Positions 56,561 to 64,000 of a stretch of DNA of 64,000 nucleotides are shown here, in pieces (the first letter of the stretch is position 1; the number at the start of each line of letters is the position of its first letter). The translations under genes were made by a program, and so were the position numbers. Origin of the DNA: Stakelama pacifica (GTDB taxonomy: Bacteria > Pseudomonadota > Alphaproteobacteria > Sphingomonadales > Sphingomonadaceae); contig NZ_SNWD01000001.1 in assembly GCF_004361835.1 (NCBI RefSeq), positions 62,001 through 126,000 of the forward strand, read 5' to 3'. A model generated the notes under the pieces. It worked only from the letters and a program-made list of their open reading frames with translations, was not told where the DNA came from and did not search any database.

Positions 56561-57963
56561 CGACCAGCGTCGCGGCGCAGGTCGCTCTGGCAACGGTGGA
56601 TGCCAAGGGGTGTTTGCTCCATGCCGATCCGCGCCTTGAGCAGCTGAACCGTCGCGCCGGTGGCGATATCGGACGGCCTTTCGCCGTGCCGCAACTTGCC
56701 GTTCTGGTCCGGCTTGCCCGGCGGCTCAGGATCGGATTGTCGCGTCGGATCATCGCGGCGGATGAAGAGGGCGATGTCGAACTGCACGTCCATGTCGAAC
56801 CGGAGGGGGACGCCTGGCAGGTTTCAGTCGCCGGTTGGGACTTGTGCGAGGCATGGCAGGACGAACATGACGAAGCGCCGGACCACCGGTTCGATGTCGA
56901 TGCCGCTGACTGGTTGTGGGAAACCGATGCTGCGCTTCGCATCACCGCGCTCGCGCGGGAGGATGGCGCGCGGTTCGGCTTCGACGCCGATTCGATGTTC
57001 GGAAAACCACTCACCGATCTTTTCCTGTTTTTCGATGATGCGGGCGATTTTCCGATTCTGAACGCGCTTGCCGGACAATGCGGCTTTCAGGATCAGTCCG
57101 CCCGGCTGCGGGTAAGCGGGCGCGAGGTGAGTCTTTCGGCGATCGCGCGCCGCGATTCGATGGGCCGGTTTGGGGGCTTCGAAGGCTGGACGATTGAGCC
57201 GCGTGGATGCGAATTGCCGGACGACGATGCCCAGCAGCAGCCGGAGAGCGTTTCCGTCGGGTCTGCCTTTGGCGTACGGCTGGAACGGGCGCTTCGCGGG
57301 CCGCTCGGGCGGATCATCGCCAATGCTGACAGCATCCGTGCGGGTGGCGAGGCTGAACTGTCGCCTGAATATGCCGATTATGCGGGCGACATCGCCAGTG
57401 CCGGTCGTCATCTGATGGGGCTGGTCGAGGATCTGGTCGATTTACAGACGATCGAGAGCGATGATTTTGAAACCGAATCGGAGACGCTCGACCTTGTCGA
57501 TATCGCTCGCCGGGCCGCCGGACTGCTGAAGCTGCGCGCGCAACAGGGAGATAGCGTGATCGACACTCCGAATTCAGGGGAATCGCTTCCCGCAATCGGC
57601 GAATTTCGGCGGGTGTTGCAGATCCTCGTTAATCTGATCGGCAATGCGGTGCGCTATTCGCCTGCAGGAGGCACGATATGGGTGCGCGCCAGCCGCGACG
57701 CGAATCGCGCCTGCCTGATCGTCGCGGATCAGGGCAAGGGCATTGCTGAGGCGGATCAGGCGCGGATTTTTGAGAAATTCGAACGGATCGACTCGACCGA
57801 AAGCGGCGGTAGCGGGCTTGGTCTTTACATTGCCCGCAGACTTGCCCGGGCGATGGGCGGCGATATCGTGGTCGATAGTGCGCCGGGCGAGGGCGCGCGG
57901 TTCATTTTCTGGCTGCCTGCATCCGTTGACGCCGACGAACAGGCAAAGGCGACCAGTCGCTGA
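56557..57963 (+). CDS. PAS histidine-kinase-like protein without the H-box histidine
   Basis: The 468-residue cytosolic protein has a PAS-like domain (from about residue 105, with DWLWETDAALRITAL), a HisKA-like helix and an intact HATPase domain: NLIGNAVRYSP (N box), VADQGKGIAEA (D box), GGSGLGLYIARRLARAMGG (G box). In the H-box, the usual HELRTPL reads RALRGPL, with Arg244 in the histidine position. It may thus be a pseudokinase or regulator. The ATG at 56557 overlaps the DUF2336 stop; a longer start 9 bp upstream is less likely. Confidence 0.83.
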   Translation: MTTSVAAQVALATVDAKGCLLHADPRLEQLNRRAGGDIGRPFAVPQLAVLVRLARRLRIGLSRRIIAADEEGDVELHVHVEPEGDAWQVSVAGWDLCEAWQDEHDEAPDHRFDVDAADWLWETDAALRITALAREDGARFGFDADSMFGKPLTDLFLFFDDAGDFPILNALAGQCGFQDQSARLRVSGREVSLSAIARRDSMGRFGGFEGWTIEPRGCELPDDDAQQQPESVSVGSAFGVRLERALRGPLGRIIANADSIRAGGEAELSPEYADYAGDIASAGRHLMGLVEDLVDLQTIESDDFETESETLDLVDIARRAAGLLKLRAQQGDSVIDTPNSGESLPAIGEFRRVLQILVNLIGNAVRYSPAGGTIWVRASRDANRACLIVADQGKGIAEADQARIFEKFERIDSTESGGSGLGLYIARRLARAMGGDIVVDSAPGEGARFIFWLPASVDADEQAKATSR

Positions 57964-57971
57964 AATCGAAT

Positions 57972-58184
57972 TTAAGCCGTGTCGCTGCGGCCCATCTTCC
58001 GACTGACGATCAGCAAGGCGATGCCGGCAATCATCAGCAGGGCACCGCGCACCGACCATTGCCGCTGTGCGATCATGAAACTTTGCGCGGGCCAGTCGAG
58101 TATCCCCAGCCCCTGAAGGACCCATAACAGGCCGATCAGGAGGCAGAGGACGCCCGCAAGCCGCAACAGCCTGCGGGCGATCAT
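57972..58184 (-). CDS. Small membrane protein, 70 aa, two helices
   Basis: Two hydrophobic segments are visible: LAGVLCLLIGLLWVLQGLGI and GALLMIAGIALLIVSR, with a short loop FMIAQRQWSVR. It is on the gltA strand, with its start 4 bp after the gltA stop, and is probably co-transcribed. It resembles small conserved sphingomonad membrane proteins of unknown role. Confidence 0.75.
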   Translation of the reverse strand: MIARRLLRLAGVLCLLIGLLWVLQGLGILDWPAQSFMIAQRQWSVRGALLMIAGIALLIVSRKMGRSDTA

Positions 58185-58187
58185 CGA

Positions 58188-59471
58188 TCAGCGCTTGTCG
58201 AGCGGGACATAATCGCGCTGCGTCGGGCCGGTATAGAGCTGACGCGGACGACCGATCTTCTGTGCGGGGTCGGAGATCATTTCGTTCCACTGCGCGACCC
58301 AGCCCACGGTACGGGCAAGCGCGAAGAGCGCGGTGAACATTGCGGTCGGGAAGCCGATCGCCGACAGCACGACGCCCGAATAGAAATCGACATTCGGGAA
58401 CAGCTTCTTCTCAACAAAATAATCGTCGTTGAGCGCGATCTCTTCGAGCTGAAGCGCGACGTCGAATACCGGGTCCTTGACGTTCATCGCCTTGAACACT
58501 TCGCGTACGGTCTGCTGCATCACCGTCGCGCGCGGATCGTAATTCTTGTACACGCGGTGGCCAAAGCCCATCAGGCGGAACGGATCGTCCTTGTTCTTCG
58601 CACGGGCGATATATTCCGGGATACGTTCCGGCGTACCGATTTCGCGCAGCATGTTGAGCGCTGCTTCGTTCGCGCCGCCGTGCGCCGGACCCCACAGGCA
58701 GGCGATGCCCGCCGCGATGCACGCAAAGGGATTCGCGCCCGAAGACCCGGCAAGCCGCACGGTCGAGGTCGATGCATTCTGCTCATGATCGGCATGCAGG
58801 ATGAAGATACGGTCCAGCGCCTTTTCGACGACCGGATCGACTTCATATTTCTCCGCCGGCACGCCGAACGTCATGCGCAGGAAATTGCCGGTGTAGGACA
58901 GGTCATTGTCGGGATAGAGGAACGGCTGACCGATCGAATATTTATACGCCATTGCCGCGATCGTCGGCATTTTCGCGATCAGGCGGTGGCTGGCGATCAT
59001 CCGCTGCTGCGGATCGGTGATGTCGGTCGAGTCGTGATAGAATGCCGACATCGCGCCGACAGCGCCGCACATGATCGCCATGGGGTGCGCGTCGCGGCGG
59101 AAGCCGCGGAAGAAGGTGGCGAGCTGTTCATGCACCATGGTGTGGCGCGTGATCGTCCAGATGAATTTGTCCAGCTCGTCCTTGTTCGGCAGCTCTTTGT
59201 TGAGCAGCAGATAGGCGACTTCCATGAAGCTCGACTGTTCGGCGAGCTGGCCGATCGGATAGCCACGATGGAGCAGAACGCCTTCGCCGCCATCAATATA
59301 GGTCAGCCCCGAATCGCAGCTCGCGGTCGAGGTGAAACCCGGATCATAGGTGAACATGCCGGTATCCGCATAGAATTTGCGGATGTCGACCACCTGGGGA
59401 CCGACGCTGCCGTCGAGAACGGGATATTCCGCGTCCTTCCCAGGTACCTGGAACTTTGCATTGTCGGTCAT
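58188..59471 (-). CDS. gltA: Citrate synthase
   Basis: The 427-residue enzyme condenses acetyl-CoA and oxaloacetate in the TCA cycle. Catalytic segments include [20 protein letters not shown] (His), [17 protein letters not shown] (His) and [15 protein letters not shown] (Asp later in the chain). A hexameric Gram-negative-type N-terminal domain is present. The second ATG, at 59471, has AAAGGA 8 bp upstream and is preferred to one 9 bp earlier. It follows gltX with a 39-bp gap. Confidence 0.97.
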   Translation of the reverse strand: MTDNAKFQVPGKDAEYPVLDGSVGPQVVDIRKFYADTGMFTYDPGFTSTASCDSGLTYIDGGEGVLLHRGYPIGQLAEQSSFMEVAYLLLNKELPNKDELDKFIWTITRHTMVHEQLATFFRGFRRDAHPMAIMCGAVGAMSAFYHDSTDITDPQQRMIASHRLIAKMPTIAAMAYKYSIGQPFLYPDNDLSYTGNFLRMTFGVPAEKYEVDPVVEKALDRIFILHADHEQNASTSTVRLAGSSGANPFACIAAGIACLWGPAHGGANEAALNMLREIGTPERIPEYIARAKNKDDPFRLMGFGHRVYKNYDPRATVMQQTVREVFKAMNVKDPVFDVALQLEEIALNDDYFVEKKLFPNVDFYSGVVLSAIGFPTAMFTALFALARTVGWVAQWNEMISDPAQKIGRPRQLYTGPTQRDYVPLDKR

Positions 59472-59510
59472 CGGGTTCATCCTTTCGTTTTTGTCATTGT
59501 CCTTGGCCGG

Positions 59511-60932
59511 TCATGCCGCCTGATCGGCGATACGACCGAGGCTTTCCTCGCGACCCAAAAGCAGGAGCACGTCGAAAATGCCCGGAGATGTCTTGCGACC
59601 GACAAGCGCGGCGCGAAGCGGCTGGGCAACCATGCCCAGCTTCGCACCGGCCCCATCGGCCACACCGCGAACCGCGGCTTCGAGCGACTGACTATCCCAG
59701 TTTCCGAGCGCGTCAAGCGCCTGATGCACCTTACCCAGCAATGCGGGCGCATCGCCTTCGAGAAGCTTCGCCGCCGCTTCGTCCATGTCGAGCGGGCGGG
59801 TGCGGAACAGGAATTGCGCGCCATCGGCAATCTCGTCGAGATTCGCCGCGCGAGTCTTCAGAACCGGCATGGCACGGGTCATGAGGTCGCGTTGCTCGTC
59901 ATCCATGACGAAACCCATGCGCGGGGCGACCAGTTCCGTCAGCCGGACATCATCCGCCTCCCGAATATAATGGCCGTTGAGATTCTGAAGTTTTTTGAGG
60001 TCGAAGCGCGCGGGCGAACGGCCCACGCCCGACAGGTCGAACAGCTCGGTCGCGCGTTCGCGGCTGACGATCTCCTCATCGCCATGGCCCCAGCCGAGGC
60101 GAAGCAGATAATTGCAAAGGGCTTCGGGGAGAATACCCATTTCGTCGCGATACGCATCGACGCCCAGCGCGCCGTGCCGCTTCGACATCTTCGCGCCGTC
60201 GGGGCCGTGGATCAGCGGAACATGCGCATATTCCGGGATGTCCCAGCCCATCGCCTTCATGATCGGGATCTGACGGAAAGCATTGTTCAGATGGTCATCG
60301 CCGCGCACGACATGGGTGACGCCCATATCATGATCGTCGACCACTACCGCGAGCATATAGGTGGGCGAGCCGTCCGAACGCAGCAGGACGAAATCGTCGA
60401 GCTCGCTATTCTGCACGGTCACGCTGCCCTGAACATGATCGTCGATCGTCATGCTGCCTTCGCGCGGGGCTTTGAGCCGGACGACGAAGGGAGCACCCGC
60501 CGGCGCATCGCCGGGATCGCGGTCGCGCCAGCGCCCGTCATAGCGAAGCGGTTTGCCCGATGCGCGCTGCTCCTCGCGAAGCGCAGCGAGTTCCTCGGCC
60601 GAAGCATAGCATTTATACGCCTGACCCGATTCGAGCAGCTGATGCGCGACCTCGGCATGACGCGCGGCGCGCTCGGCCTGAAACACCGTTTCGCCGTCCC
60701 AGTCGAGCCCGAGCCAGCGCATGCCGTCGAGAATCGCGTCGATCGCCGCCTGAGTCGAACGGGCGCGATCGGTATCCTCGATCCGAAGCAGGAATTTGCC
60801 GCCGTGTCGCCGCGCGAACAGCCAGTTGAACAGGGCGGTACGCGCGCCGCCGATGTGAAGGAATCCGGTGGGTGAAGGCGCAAAACGGGTGACGACCGGC
60901 TTTGCGTTCGCAATATCTGATGTTGCGCTCAA
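59511..60932 (-). CDS. gltX: Glutamyl-tRNA synthetase
   Basis: The 473-residue class I synthetase has the HIGH motif as HIGG at residues 26-29 ([17 protein letters not shown]) and KMSKR in [13 protein letters not shown]. The four-Cys zinc site of some GluRS is absent. The start is a TTG at 60932 supported by GGGAG 9 bp upstream; a longer frame would overlap comEC. It is divergent from comEC (28 bp between starts) and upstream of gltA. Confidence 0.96.
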   Translation of the reverse strand: MSATSDIANAKPVVTRFAPSPTGFLHIGGARTALFNWLFARRHGGKFLLRIEDTDRARSTQAAIDAILDGMRWLGLDWDGETVFQAERAARHAEVAHQLLESGQAYKCYASAEELAALREEQRASGKPLRYDGRWRDRDPGDAPAGAPFVVRLKAPREGSMTIDDHVQGSVTVQNSELDDFVLLRSDGSPTYMLAVVVDDHDMGVTHVVRGDDHLNNAFRQIPIMKAMGWDIPEYAHVPLIHGPDGAKMSKRHGALGVDAYRDEMGILPEALCNYLLRLGWGHGDEEIVSRERATELFDLSGVGRSPARFDLKKLQNLNGHYIREADDVRLTELVAPRMGFVMDDEQRDLMTRAMPVLKTRAANLDEIADGAQFLFRTRPLDMDEAAAKLLEGDAPALLGKVHQALDALGNWDSQSLEAAVRGVADGAGAKLGMVAQPLRAALVGRKTSPGIFDVLLLLGREESLGRIADQAA

Positions 60933-60960
60933 GCGCACGAGCTCCCAAGCTGGAAAAACA

Positions 60961-61965
60961 ATGGCAAGTTCAGCCGCGCCCGCCCGTAGCACGGGGCAAA
61001 CGCCGCTTCAAATGACGGTGCTGCGCCATATGGGGCGCGTTGGCTCCGCTGTCGAGCGCTGGCTTGAGGCAGAGCGCGATCAATTGCCCTTATGGGTGCC
61101 GGTGCTGGTCGGTTTCGGAATAGCTGCATGGTTCTGGCTGCCCGATCCGGCGCGCTGGGGCGGCTTCATTCTGGCGATGCTGTCGCTCGCACTGGTGGCT
61201 GTCGCCACGGCACGCGGCGGGCGATTTGCGCGGATGGTCGCGATCGGCAGCGTTGCGGCGGCATTGGGGTGCGGCGTGATCTGGCTGCGTGCCGAGCGAG
61301 TGGCTGCGCCGGTGCTTGCCCGGCCTGCTGTCGTCCAGCTCACCGGCGAGGTGCGGGCAGTCGAGCCGCTTCCCGCGCGGGGGCTGGTGCGCGTGCGGAT
61401 CGCGGTGCAGGCGCCGCAGCCGATGCCGGCGATCGTTCGCGTGAACGTGGCGGAAAAGGACGTGCCGCCGGGGCTTTCGCGCGGCGCTCTGATCGGGATG
61501 CGGGCATGGCTGATGCCGCCACCCCCCGCTGCGCTTCCCGGTGCCTATGATTTTGCGCGTGTGGCGTGGTTTCAGCGGATCGGCGCGACGGGCCGTGCCT
61601 TTGGACCGGTGAAAGTGATGCGCCCCGGCATCGCTCCGGCGGGCGATTTGCGGCGGCGGATCGCCCAGCATATCCGGTCGAGGGTGCCGGGCGGGGCGGG
61701 GGCGATCGCGGCGACGCTGGCGACCGGCGATCGCGGGGCGATTGACGATTCGGATGCGGAGGCGATGCGCCGGTCGGGGCTGGCACATCTTCTGTCGATC
61801 AGCGGGCTGCACGTCACCGCAATCGTCGGAGCGACCATATTGCTGAGCTTGCGGCTGCTGGCGCTGATCCCCGGGCTTGCGCTGCGCGTTCGCCTGCCGC
61901 TGGTCGCCGCAGCGTTCGGAGCGCTGGTCGCGATCGGCTATACCTGGCTGACAAGCGCATTATAG
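60961..61965 (+). pseudogene. comEC: comEC 5' fragment, interrupted at the membrane domain
   Basis: The frame encodes the first 334 residues of a ComEC/Rec2 DNA-uptake channel; full proteins have roughly 700 or more. Seen are N-terminal helices, the OB-like DUF4131 domain (GEVRAVEPLPARGLVRVRIA) and the start of the competence domain (LAHLLSISGLHVTAIVGATI). The frame ends GYTWLTSAL, exactly where the conserved family continues with a VPTxRSC-type segment. The expected C-terminal half is missing in all frames to the right, where foreign genes follow. Synteny with gltX is intact. The residual frame cannot form a channel. Confidence 0.85.
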
Positions 61966-62002
61966 GAGTCAACACCAGAGTTTTTCGCAGTTTTCTGCGA
62001 CT

Positions 62003-62665
62003 TTAGCGTTCAGCGAGTCCGTCTAGGCATTCGATGTAGGCTTCACCGTAATCGTCCCATTCGAACGCTGGAAGTATCGTAGTTCGAACGAGGGACGGAC
62101 CGTCCTCTTGCTGAACGCGCTGAAGCATCCAGCTCAGAATTTGGCCGCCGATAAACGCGCGCTCTTCGGGGGGAAGGGCATCTTGCTCTTCACGCTGTTG
62201 TCGCATGTGGGCTACGAAGTCTTTAGGAAACTCCCGCATTTCCATTTCAATGCCGATGCCGGGTTTTTGATGAAAGCCGTATTCAAGCGGCTCGCTTACG
62301 AAGTCATCCTTCGATCGGTAGGCGAAGCCGACAAAGCGGTCCTGAGCCGTGTCGAACCCGAGGTGATATATCGAAGTCGTGCAGTTAGCCTGCTCTTCCT
62401 TAGGTCGATTATCAAAGAGGTCTCGCATTATCTGTGGCGCGAACTCGTCCGTATGAACCAGATCGAGAGCGAGGGTGCTACCAAACGCCTGCATCACCCA
62501 ATCTAGAATCAGTCCGTGCGAGCCTCTACCGCATATTAGGCCGTTCCAATGCGGAACCGTGAACACCTTGGTTGTGAAGTATGCTGGTTTGTGTTCGAAG
62601 GTCACGAGGGTGTCAGCAACCACGTAAACCGCGTCTTCACTAAGAACGAAATTAAGTGCTGTCAT
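62003..62665 (-). CDS. Unknown protein, possible Ntn-hydrolase-like fold
   Basis: The 220-residue soluble protein begins MTALNFVLSEDAVYVVADTL, which faintly resembles the start of proteasome-like (HslV) proteins: beta strand, turn, VxAADxxxT. KVFTVPHWNGLICGRGSHGL after it would fit the next strand pair. The C-terminal half is acidic and helical. No signal peptide or membrane helix is seen. It is the first gene after the comEC junction, on the minus strand. The fold guess is weak. Confidence 0.6.
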   Translation of the reverse strand: MTALNFVLSEDAVYVVADTLVTFEHKPAYFTTKVFTVPHWNGLICGRGSHGLILDWVMQAFGSTLALDLVHTDEFAPQIMRDLFDNRPKEEQANCTTSIYHLGFDTAQDRFVGFAYRSKDDFVSEPLEYGFHQKPGIGIEMEMREFPKDFVAHMRQQREEQDALPPEERAFIGGQILSWMLQRVQQEDGPSLVRTTILPAFEWDDYGEAYIECLDGLAER

Positions 62666-62688
62666 ACCGACACCATGACCCGGTTGAA

Positions 62689-62988
62689 CTACCCCCGCAA
62701 GCGACGTTGAATCCGTTTCCAGTCCCTCTCGTTGTCTGGAAAGATCATCGGCCCGTTATGAGGCTCTCTACTCGGTCTCAGGTTGTCGGGACGACGATGG
62801 CACTTCACGCAATAGAGGTGCTGCCTCACCGCTTCGGTTGCGTCATTCCAGCACCGGAGCCGAAACCACATTGCGAGCTTATCGGCGGCTAGGGTCGTAG
62901 ATCGTCGGCAGTTGAAACACTCGGCCCTGATGTTCGCTTGGCGCTTCGTGAAATCGCTAAGCCGCCGCCATCTGAGATTGTGCGCCAT
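62689..62988 (-). CDS. Small zinc-ribbon-like protein (two CxxC motifs)
   Basis: The 99-residue basic protein carries two CxxC pairs, ECFNCRRS near residue 24 and YCVKCHRRP near residue 59, spaced as in zinc ribbons that bind nucleic acid. The C-terminus is rich in Arg and Asp. Its start is 3 bp after the stop of the DUF6771 gene, so they form an operon. A role in phage or island DNA metabolism is inferred. Confidence 0.68.
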   Translation of the reverse strand: MAHNLRWRRLSDFTKRQANIRAECFNCRRSTTLAADKLAMWFRLRCWNDATEAVRQHLYCVKCHRRPDNLRPSREPHNGPMIFPDNERDWKRIQRRLRG

Positions 62989-62991
62989 GCG

Positions 62992-63183
62992 TCATATCGG
63001 GAGGTTCAGCTGGTTGCGGTCTTGGAAGCGAGGCTCTTCGGTCAGGCTTTTCGCGACGCTCTGCGCCAACTCCAATGCGGCTTCTTTCCGCATGTGTTCG
63101 TCAGCCACTGTTAGGCCAACGCGCGCCCAACCGGGGGCAGTCAGGATCGCTTCGGATAGGTGGTTGAGGTCGATTCGTTCCAT
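62992..63183 (-). CDS. DUF6771 family protein
   Basis: The 63-residue protein starts MERIDLNHLSEAILTAPGWA and continues RVGLTVADEHMRKEAALELA, a pattern I recognise from small DUF6771 proteins in sphingomonad prophages and islands. I chose the ATG at 63183 because a longer frame would run through a perfect hairpin (63244-63272). The function is unknown. Confidence 0.75.
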   Translation of the reverse strand: MERIDLNHLSEAILTAPGWARVGLTVADEHMRKEAALELAQSVAKSLTEEPRFQDRNQLNLPI

Positions 63184-63243
63184 ATGGCGATATGAGAACA
63201 TATAAGGAACGAAGGCAAGGGGGCTTGCGGTGAGTCGATCATG

Positions 63244-63272
63244 GTGAGCCCCGCCGTTTCGGCGGGGCTCAC
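63244..63272. terminator. Perfect 13-bp hairpin with TTT loop
   Basis: GTGAGCCCCGCCG at 63244-63256 and its exact reverse complement at 63260-63272 surround TTT. It lies between the 68-aa gene and the DUF6771 gene on the minus strand. A weak T-rich stretch (TCTTTG) follows on the plus strand. It is a likely transcription stop or mRNA-processing structure. Confidence 0.6.
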
Positions 63273-63285
63273 TCTTTGTGAGCAC

Positions 63286-63492
63286 TCACTCGGACAGGAG
63301 CACTCCGTAGGGCGTCAGGTCCGCGCCGATGCTCTCTAGAAGCTGATCCGCATTCATCGCGGCTCGCTCAGATTCGCTCGTTGACCATTCAAACATGCCG
63401 TCATGGCTCGTGATGGTAGGCTGTGCGATCTGGATACCAGCCGCTGGACCGGAAGCCTCAAAACGCTTTGGGTCCATGTTCTGGTAACGCAT
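63286..63492 (-). CDS. Small unknown island protein, 68 aa
   Basis: The product (with FEWSTSESERAAMNADQLLE in its centre) is acidic and shows no known motif. The ATG at 63492 or an internal ATG at 63477 may be used. It is divergent from the 61-residue gene, with 23 bp between starts, and is followed by the perfect hairpin at 63244-63272. Confidence 0.5.
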   Translation of the reverse strand: MRYQNMDPKRFEASGPAAGIQIAQPTITSHDGMFEWSTSESERAAMNADQLLESIGADLTPYGVLLSE

Positions 63493-63515
63493 ACGATGCG
63501 GGAAGGAGATAGCAG

Positions 63516-63701
63516 ATGTTTAACCAGATCTACCTTTCCGCCCTCGCTAACTTCGTAGAGTCCACGTTGGACTTCCATCCCGACTTTGAGGATGATGCCT
63601 TCGCTTTCGACTTTGAAGGCGAACGCATCTACTGCGAGCGGAAGCGAAATTGCTTCGATCTGTATGTGGGCAACGAACGCTTTCAATTGCCCCGCTGCTA
63701 A
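63516..63701 (+). CDS. Small acidic island protein, 61 aa
   Basis: AAGGAG lies 7 bp before the ATG, a very strong ribosome-binding site. The product contains ANFVESTLDFHPDFEDDAFA and ends YVGNERFQLPRC, rich in Phe and Asp. It is the only plus-strand gene seen in the element and has its own hairpin downstream (63725-63755). The family is not recognised. Confidence 0.6.
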   Translation: MFNQIYLSALANFVESTLDFHPDFEDDAFAFDFEGERIYCERKRNCFDLYVGNERFQLPRC

Positions 63702-63724
63702 GCCAGAGACGCCCGCTCAACGCC

Positions 63725-63755
63725 AAAGCGCCCCCGATTGTGTCAGGGGCGCTTT
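63725..63755 (+). terminator. 10-bp hairpin after the 61-aa gene
   Basis: AAAGCGCCCC at 63725-63734 and GGGGCGCTTT at 63746-63755 are exact complements with an 11-nt loop (CGATTGTGTCA). Position 24 bp after the stop fits a transcription terminator, although only a short T-run is within the stem end. Confidence 0.65.
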
Positions 63756-63791
63756 CGCTCTGTCTGACGCTTAGACAGGCGCTGAGAGTTC

Positions 63792-64000
63792 AATATACAC
63801 CTAGCTTACGCGCGCGATCAGCCAATGCCTCGTATCTGTTACCACGGGTTGCGCCAAAGTGCTTACACCATGCCGCTAGGAAGCGGCCTTCTTCGTCCTT
63901 GCGCTTCGCCTTGCTCAGAATCACTGCGATGCGCCAAGCGTAATATGGTGGGGGCGCTTCGCCTTTAGTGAACCACTGATCGAGCGCATCATTGACGATG
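63792..64000 (-). CDS. Island protein, 5' part outside the window
   Basis: The frame is open from the window edge to a TGA at 63792-63794, giving 68 codons. The visible C-terminus includes DALDQWFTKGEAPPPYYAWR and GATRGNRYEALADRARKLGV, a basic helical segment with several Trp. I do not recognise the family. It has regular codon use and no internal stop, and is on the same strand as most genes of the element. Confidence 0.6.

Larger units (their letters stand above)
61966..64000. mobile_element. Accessory element inserted in comEC (left end, partial)
   Basis: From the end of the comEC fragment to the window edge the DNA becomes clearly less GC-rich and carries short genes with no housekeeping match: a DUF6771 gene, a CxxC protein, an unknown 220-residue protein, a divergent small-gene pair and a truncated gene. 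This fits a prophage or integrative element. No integrase is seen here; it should lie at the far end. A small palindrome TCGCAGTTTTCTGCGA is at about 61986-62001 near the junction. The exact boundary and attachment core cannot be fixed without the other end. Confidence 0.7.

Noticed and set aside
58557..60875. Open frame of 772 codons on the plus strand across gltA and gltX
   Set aside because: It is antisense to two clear housekeeping genes and has the low-complexity composition typical of shadow frames.
61940..62000. comEC ended by a simple frameshift or sequencing error
   Set aside because: No downstream frame resumes the ComEC membrane domain; instead minus-strand genes and a drop in GC follow.

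Overview
The window is high-GC chromosomal DNA from an alphaproteobacterium, most likely a member of the Sphingomonadales. This is inferred from gene families and order, not from a 16S gene. Supporting features are the gltA-gltX-comEC neighbourhood, a PopZ-like gene just upstream of the valS region, a PEP-CTERM protein, a DOMON-like protein, DUF2336, sdhE beside mfd, a KorAB 2-oxoacid:ferredoxin oxidoreductase, and intergenic palindromes of a kind I associate with sphingomonads. No rRNA or CRISPR array is visible.

Layout. Positions 1 to about 4340 are the integrase end of a genomic island inserted in the 3' end of a tRNA-Cys gene: tyrosine integrase, membrane protein, AlpA-like regulator, orphan gene, small ribbon-helix-helix candidate and a gene cut by the window edge. 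From 4.4 to 62 kb is a mostly housekeeping core. 4.6-13.0 kb: pcm, tolC-type gene, popZ-like gene, LOV photoreceptor kinase, valS and a PEP-CTERM protein. 13-15.6 kb: lipid kinase, hemB, lipoprotein, tRNA-Arg. 16.2-20.4 kb: a three-gene operon shaped like a type I secretion system whose ABC protein has lost every ATPase motif. 20.4-26.6 kb: arginine succinyltransferase genes, DUF481 protein, rppH, esterase. 26.7-32.9 kb: histone-deacetylase-like amidohydrolase, korAB, EF-hand lipoprotein, photolyase. 33-44.5 kb: SDR, purF, hisI, MerR regulator with acyl-CoA dehydrogenase, cell-wall hydrolase, cysK, MFS, DUF885 peptidase, DoxX-like protein. 44.6-54.2 kb: mfd, sdhE, recG, PilZ, tyrS, DOMON-like, NamZ-like. 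54.2-58.0 kb: a degenerate nucleotidyltransferase/CDP-alcohol-phosphotransferase fusion, a DUF2336 protein and a PAS kinase with an altered H-box. 58-61 kb: gltA, gltX and the 5' part of comEC.

At about 61.96 kb comEC stops abruptly inside its membrane domain. The DNA to its right, running off the window end, is visibly less GC-rich and carries short accessory genes of phage or island type (including a DUF6771 gene). The simplest reading is a second mobile element integrated inside comEC, which would abolish the DNA-uptake channel unless the element excises.

The least explained parts are: (i) the exporter operon built round a pseudo-ATPase; (ii) the comEC-borne element; (iii) the 54-58 kb signalling or lipid module, in which two of three proteins have lost catalytic residues; and (iv) a cluster of four 11-bp repeats in the tRNA-Cys island that looks like an operator or transfer origin.
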